A stretch of DNA of 44,347 nucleotides, taken from the NCBI GenBank assembly GCA_945898015.1, contig CAMDGM010000028.1, forward strand, positions 1 to 44,347. Reading direction: 5' to 3'. Origin of the DNA: PVC group bacterium. GTDB lineage: Bacteria > Verrucomicrobiota > Kiritimatiellia > CAIKKV01. The notes under the pieces are model-generated. The model was not told the DNA's origin, did not search any database, and saw only the letters and a list, made by a program, of their open reading frames with translations. The position numbers were made by a program, and so were the translations under genes. Below, piece by piece: positions 40,266-44,347 of the stretch (position 1 is the first letter of the stretch; each line of letters starts with the position of its first letter).

Positions 40266-40883
40266 ATGCGGGATTTGATTATTCTGGGAATTGGCGTGCA
40301 TGCCGCCGAAATGGCCGACTTGGTGGCGCGGATCAACCGCGTCGAGCCCACGTGGAATTTCCGGGGGCATATTTCGGCCAAGCCGACGGATAAGACCGAA
40401 TGCTGGGGGAACCCGATTCTGGGTGAAGTGGGGGCGCTGGACCGTTTCCCCGACGCCGGACTGGTTCCGGATAATGACTTTCTCAAGTCGGTGCCGGTGG
40501 CCTTGGACCGGCTGGTTTCCCTGATCGATCCGAGCTGTGTGATTCATCCTTCCGCCCGGATCGGGCGGGGGTGCGTGCTGTTTCCCGGGTGTTTCGTCGG
40601 GTTGAATGCCGAGATCGGGGACCGTGTGTTCATGCTGAGCGGTTGTGTGGTGAATCACGACGACAAGATCGGGGATCGCGTGGTTATGGCCAGCAGTGTC
40701 ACGCTGGCCGGAGCGGTTCAGGTTGAGCCCGACGTTTACCTCGGGCAGAGCTGCACGGTGCGGCAATATCTCAAAGTGGGAACCCGAAGCCTCATCGGCA
40801 TGGGGGCGGTGGTCGTCAAGGACGTCCCCCCCCATGTGGTCATGGCGGGGAATCCGGCGCGAAAGCTGCGCGACAAGCCTTGA
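40266..40883 (+). CDS. NeuD/PglD-like sugar acyltransferase (left-handed beta-helix)
   Basis: 205 residues. The N-terminal Rossmann-like half (LIILGIGVHAAEMADLV) binds sugar nucleotide in PglD-type enzymes. The C-terminal half has hexapeptide repeats (ARIGRGCVLFPGCFVGLNAE, IGDRVFMLSGCVVNHDDKIG) ending MGAVVVKDVPPHVVMAGNPAR. The general-base His is likely in VNHDDKIGD. The family acetylates the amino group of UDP-4-amino sugars or sialic-acid precursors. With rfbB and the epimerase it suggests a modified deoxyamino sugar for surface glycans or protein glycosylation. It is the last gene of the plus-strand run. Confidence 0.88.
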   Translation: MRDLIILGIGVHAAEMADLVARINRVEPTWNFRGHISAKPTDKTECWGNPILGEVGALDRFPDAGLVPDNDFLKSVPVALDRLVSLIDPSCVIHPSARIGRGCVLFPGCFVGLNAEIGDRVFMLSGCVVNHDDKIGDRVVMASSVTLAGAVQVEPDVYLGQSCTVRQYLKVGTRSLIGMGAVVVKDVPPHVVMAGNPARKLRDKP

Positions 40884-41018
40884 GTATTTTTCGCGTGTAT
40901 TAGCTGATTATTTTTTTAGATTGATGCGTGAGGATTTCTCGATTATAATTATTTTGTTCGTATAAACAGATAGCAATTGTCTCGATTTTGGGTATTTATG
41001 CAAGTTAAGGAGTTCGTC
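40884..41018 (+). promoter_or_regulatory. AT-rich leader of the surface-protein gene
   Basis: 135 bp, strikingly AT-rich (TTATTTTTTTAGATTGATG, TATAATTATTTTGTT) in a GC-rich window. It probably carries the promoter of the surface protein and separates it from the sugar operon. AAGGAG (41007-41012) precedes its ATG. No single -35/-10 pair is clearly best, and no strong terminator hairpin was seen. Confidence 0.5.
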
Positions 41019-44000
41019 ATGCGGAGATTAAGCTTTATCCTGGTTCTTATGTTTGTCGTGACCGGCGTTCACGCCGCGACGAATTTCTGGGACATCGATT
41101 CCGGGTCCGGGCTTCAAGGGGGGGACGGAGTGTGGAGCACCTCGGACGCCAAGTGGTCCGGGTCACGCGCCGGCACGGCGCTTTCGGTATGGACGGCCGG
41201 CAACGATGCCATATTTGCGCAGCCGTCGAACGGCGCGTCATCGAAGGTGACGGTTTCAAGCGCTTTCAATGTCCGCAGCGTCCTGGTGACCGGCAGCGTC
41301 TACAACATCATCGTCACCAATGGCGGATCTCTTTTGCAGGGTGGCGCGTCTTCCTTTATCGGCGCGAAGGCTTCGAACAACACGATGATCGTCGTGGGCG
41401 GTCCGGGCGGAACCTCGGTTTGGGAGGTGGGAACGAGTTCAACGACCCAGAACCTTTTCGTCGGAAGCGTGACAAACAGCGCCACCAACAACGTGCTGTG
41501 GATTGACGGGGCGGGGGTTACGGGCGGCGCGGTGGTGACCAATGTGGCACAGCTATCTGTCGGCAATGGCGCGAATGGCAACCAGGTGATCATCACCAAT
41601 GGTGGCAAACTGGCCACCACCACGGCGCTGATCGGGAATGTGGGGAAAAGCAATTCGGTCCTGGTTCTGGGCGGCGCCGCCCGCTCGGTGTGGGACAACA
41701 AGTCCACCGTGATCATTGCCAATGGCGCCGGCGCGGATTCCTCGTCGTTGCTCATTGATGGTAAAGGAGTGCCAGATAGCGCCGTGGTGAATGCGGTGGG
41801 CGGCTTGACGGTTTATTCATTTGGGTCTTTTACTATCACCAACAGCGGCAAGTTTGTCGGGCCGGTCACGGTGGGCGGAGGCTCCAACTCCACGGCGTCC
41901 GTCATGGGCGGTTCCGGGGTCAGTTCCGTGCTGGATGCCGGCGGGTTGACGGTCTACGTCGGAGCAACGGCTGCCACCGCGACGAATAATGTCATCCTCC
42001 TTGACGGCAAGGGTGTGGACGGCAGTGCGATCATGACGAATGTGTCGACGGTGGTTGTGGGAGCTGTTGGTGGCGGGAATATGTTGATCGTGTCCAACAA
42101 GGCAAGTGTGTCGTGCCAATTACTGAACGTGGGGAACTCATCGGCCGATGGGAACACGATGCTCCTCGCCAAAGGGGGGAAAATGCGTGTGCTGGGCGCC
42201 GTCACGCGGATGATTGGCAGTTCGGCTGGCGCAAACGACAACCAGCTTGTGGTGACGGACGACGGATCCGTGTGCGATATTGGTGGGACCCTTGTCATTG
42301 GGTATTATACGGCTGTTGGCAACAAGATTATCATCAAAGATGGCGGCACGCTGACGAACGGCATTGTCCGGTTTGGCTATACGTCCTCCGGGGATAGCGG
42401 CGGTTTATTTTTGATATCCAACGGCTTGTATTTCGCCAATGGTGCAACCGACATTGGGTCCGCGAGCTCTGGTTCTCATGACAATACGATCCGGGTTGCC
42501 GGCGCCAGTGCGGTGTGGGACAACGGCGGCAATAACTCCACCATTGGCAAAGTCTCCGGCTGTTACGGCAACACCCTGATGGTCGAGGATGGCGCGCTGG
42601 CGACCAACCTTGCCTCGGTAGTTGTTGGCGTGGGTGCGGCGGGGTATGGCAATCGCCTGATGGTCAACGGCGGCGGGCGTTTGTTCGGCACCACGGTGTC
42701 CATCGGTACGTCTGGTGCGTTCAGCAATTCGATCGCCGCCGACAACGCCACGCTCTCTTCCGTGGGTTTCACCCTCGGGTCGGGCTCCTCTTCCAACTCC
42801 GTCGATCTGCAGCACAATGCGACATGGAACCTGCGGAACGGCCTGCTGGTGTGGAGTTCCGGGTTGACGACCAACAACACCTTAACGGTGGATGCCTCCT
42901 CCTGGATCACCAACGCCGGCGGGTTGTCGCTCAATGACGCGGGGCGCACGGTCTACTTGACGAATCAAATGGTGAACGGCATGAACATCGCCTTCTCGGG
43001 TGGCGCGCTGAACATCGGCACCGGACCCTACCTGGCCCCTGTTGGCTTGGTCATGAGCAATTTCACCCTGAATCCCACGGGCGGATCTGGCGGCGCCAGC
43101 ACCATCGGCAATGGCTGCTCCAATGTTTCGGCCTCCATTCTCTCCGGCTCCCTCTGGAACGGCGGCAACCAGACGCTGACGGTTGGCACCGGTGCCGGCG
43201 CCACCAACAACGCGCTCTTGATCGATGGCCAGGGTGTGACGGACGGTGCTGTCGTCACGAATGTGGGCGTTGTGACGGTCGGTACGCTTGCCGGAAGCGG
43301 GGGAAATGTGTTGCGCATTGCCAACGGGGGAAAACTGTTTAGCGCGGGTTGCACCCTCGGTCTCACCTCGTCCTCGAACAATACGGCACTGGTGACGGGA
43401 ACGGGCTCGCTCTGGCAGATTTCAGGAAGCCCGACGATTGGCAGCGGCGGGTCTGATTGTACCGGGAATGTGCTGCGTGTGGAGAATGGCGGCGTGGTGA
43501 GAGCGTCATCCGCCATTGGTTTCGGGTCGGGCTACTCCAGCGTGATCGTCCAGGGCGGACAACTTTACGAGCCTGGTTTTACTTATCCGAACAGAACCGG
43601 CAACGTGGTTTCCGTCATCGGCGGAGCCGGGTTGAATTCGTTGTTGGACTGCCAGAATAACGGAATGCTTGTCTATTACTCGTCAAACACCTTCAGCATT
43701 GATGGCAATGGTTACGAGGGCAGCGCTGTCGCGACAAATGTGAGCGTTACTAAAATAGGCACGGATAACTTCCTCTGCTATGGGTCCATGCTGATCGTGA
43801 CCAACAAGGGTCGGCTTTATACAAGCACGGTCACTGTTGGATCAGGGGTTGCCAATAACAAGTGCGGCCTGTCGCTTACCACGGGCGGCAAGCTGTATTC
43901 GACCGGTGCAATCAATATTGGCGGGACCGCGGGCTCTACCACGGGTAACTTTGCCATGGTGAGCGGCGTCGGCTCATGGTGGGATGCGGGCGCCCAGACG

Positions 44001-44347
44001 TTGACTATCGGCAACGCCGCGGCGACCAGCTTGGGTAATTCCCTGACCCTTGACCAGGGCGGAATCCTGGATAACGTTGGGACTTTGACCGTGGCCGGCG
44101 CACTCAATTCCGTGAGCCTGCGCGGCGGCACGCTGGGCGTGAAGACCACCACCTACACCAACGGCCTGTTCACCGTGGGCGACGGATCACAGGCGGCCAC
44201 GCTGAAGTCGCTGCCGGGCGGAACCCTGGCCTTCAACAATGGACTGGTGATCCCGAACAATGCCACCTTGACCGGCGTTGGAACGGTGAACGGTGGCGCG
44301 CCGGGAGTTTCGCTCACGAGCGGCGGTTCGGTTAATCCCGGGCTCAG
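41019..44347 (+). CDS. Secreted beta-solenoid surface protein (autotransporter/PEP-CTERM-like), partial
   Basis: Open from ATG 41019 to the window edge, at least 1109 codons. The signal peptide is MRRLSFILVLMFVVTGVHA, cleaved before ATNFWD. The rest is Gly/Ser/Thr/Asn-rich parallel-beta-helix repeats with NNxLxVxNGG and VGxxxSSN patterns. A longer module, an ID-G-x-GV stretch followed by AVVTNV or close variants, occurs five times near residues 158, 244, 325, 732 and 891. The last visible part (TVNGGAPGVSLTSGGSVNPG) resembles the autotransporter-associated beta-strand region that precedes an autotransporter barrel or PEP-CTERM tail in such proteins. The C-terminus is outside the window, so the anchoring mode is unknown. 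Charged residues are scarce, as expected for an exported solenoid. Confidence 0.85.
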   Translation, partial: MRRLSFILVLMFVVTGVHAATNFWDIDSGSGLQGGDGVWSTSDAKWSGSRAGTALSVWTAGNDAIFAQPSNGASSKVTVSSAFNVRSVLVTGSVYNIIVTNGGSLLQGGASSFIGAKASNNTMIVVGGPGGTSVWEVGTSSTTQNLFVGSVTNSATNNVLWIDGAGVTGGAVVTNVAQLSVGNGANGNQVIITNGGKLATTTALIGNVGKSNSVLVLGGAARSVWDNKSTVIIANGAGADSSSLLIDGKGVPDSAVVNAVGGLTVYSFGSFTITNSGKFVGPVTVGGGSNSTASVMGGSGVSSVLDAGGLTVYVGATAATATNNVILLDGKGVDGSAIMTNVSTVVVGAVGGGNMLIVSNKASVSCQLLNVGNSSADGNTMLLAKGGKMRVLGAVTRMIGSSAGANDNQLVVTDDGSVCDIGGTLVIGYYTAVGNKIIIKDGGTLTNGIVRFGYTSSGDSGGLFLISNGLYFANGATDIGSASSGSHDNTIRVAGASAVWDNGGNNSTIGKVSGCYGNTLMVEDGALATNLASVVVGVGAAGYGNRLMVNGGGRLFGTTVSIGTSGAFSNSIAADNATLSSVGFTLGSGSSSNSVDLQHNATWNLRNGLLVWSSGLTTNNTLTVDASSWITNAGGLSLNDAGRTVYLTNQMVNGMNIAFSGGALNIGTGPYLAPVGLVMSNFTLNPTGGSGGASTIGNGCSNVSASILSGSLWNGGNQTLTVGTGAGATNNALLIDGQGVTDGAVVTNVGVVTVGTLAGSGGNVLRIANGGKLFSAGCTLGLTSSSNNTALVTGTGSLWQISGSPTIGSGGSDCTGNVLRVENGGVVRASSAIGFGSGYSSVIVQGGQLYEPGFTYPNRTGNVVSVIGGAGLNSLLDCQNNGMLVYYSSNTFSIDGNGYEGSAVATNVSVTKIGTDNFLCYGSMLIVTNKGRLYTSTVTVGSGVANNKCGLSLTTGGKLYSTGAINIGGTAGSTTGNFAMVSGVGSWWDAGAQTLTIGNAAATSLGNSLTLDQGGILDNVGTLTVAGALNSVSLRGGTLGVKTTTYTNGLFTVGDGSQAATLKSLPGGTLAFNNGLVIPNNATLTGVGTVNGGAPGVSLTSGGSVNPGL

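Noticed and set aside
37794..40835. 1013-codon minus-strand frame over the sugar cluster
   Set aside because: It is antisense to four genes with intact motifs. The translated product is His/Arg/Pro-rich without domains.

Overview
The window comes from a GC-rich bacterial chromosome with tightly packed genes, ATGA/GTGA-type overlaps between neighbours and frequent GTG/TTG starts. FtsX/MacB export modules, very large OPT/DUF6785-like membrane proteins, an SGNH esterase, a UroD-like protein and a huge beta-solenoid surface protein together suggest the PVC superphylum (Kiritimatiellota, Lentisphaerota or Planctomycetota). This placement is inferred from gene content. No rRNA, tRNA, CRISPR array or intact insertion sequence was seen.

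Layout. 1-712 is gene-free and holds two tandem copies of a structured repeat. 713-3366 (minus) has a pterin-binding methyltransferase-like gene, a four-helix-bundle (23S intervening-sequence-type) gene set in AT-rich direct repeats, and a terpene-cyclase-like toroid protein. 3459-8452 is an AmmeMemoRadiSam cluster: a lipoprotein Memo-AMMECR1 fusion, a membrane spermidine-synthase-like protein, and a convergent radical SAM enzyme with a Tat signal. 8524-10153 holds lipA and a TrmH/SpoU methylase. 10154-12579 is a sparse region with a third repeat copy, a nitroreductase, and decayed toxin-antitoxin remnants (a BrnT with an internal deletion beside an intact BrnA, and a 16-codon antitoxin stub). 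12580-16085 is a housekeeping operon, pdxJ-acpS-nnr-mazG.

16082-29563 (minus) is one eight-gene transcription unit behind a strong sigma70-like promoter: ABC ATPase, PqqD-like protein, a 1676-residue FtsX permease fused to a degenerate M28-peptidase-like domain, two very large OPT/DUF6785-like membrane proteins, an FtsX permease, a second ABC ATPase and an unknown protein. This is the best candidate for an undescribed multi-component envelope system. Upstream on the same strand (29656-33772) are hflX, a small Cys-rich protein, cutA, a UroD-like gene and an SGNH hydrolase.

34159-40883 (plus) is a coupled run: nadE, an unknown protein, rfbB, an SDR sugar epimerase, a phosphotriesterase-family hydrolase and a NeuD/PglD-like acyltransferase. 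It is probably surface-sugar related. From 41019 to the window end runs a secreted repeat-rich beta-solenoid protein that continues past the edge.

The strongest non-coding signal is a dispersed, about 150-215 bp element (1, 351, 10232, 33882) that keeps the same nested secondary structure in all four copies while the paired bases change in a compensatory way.
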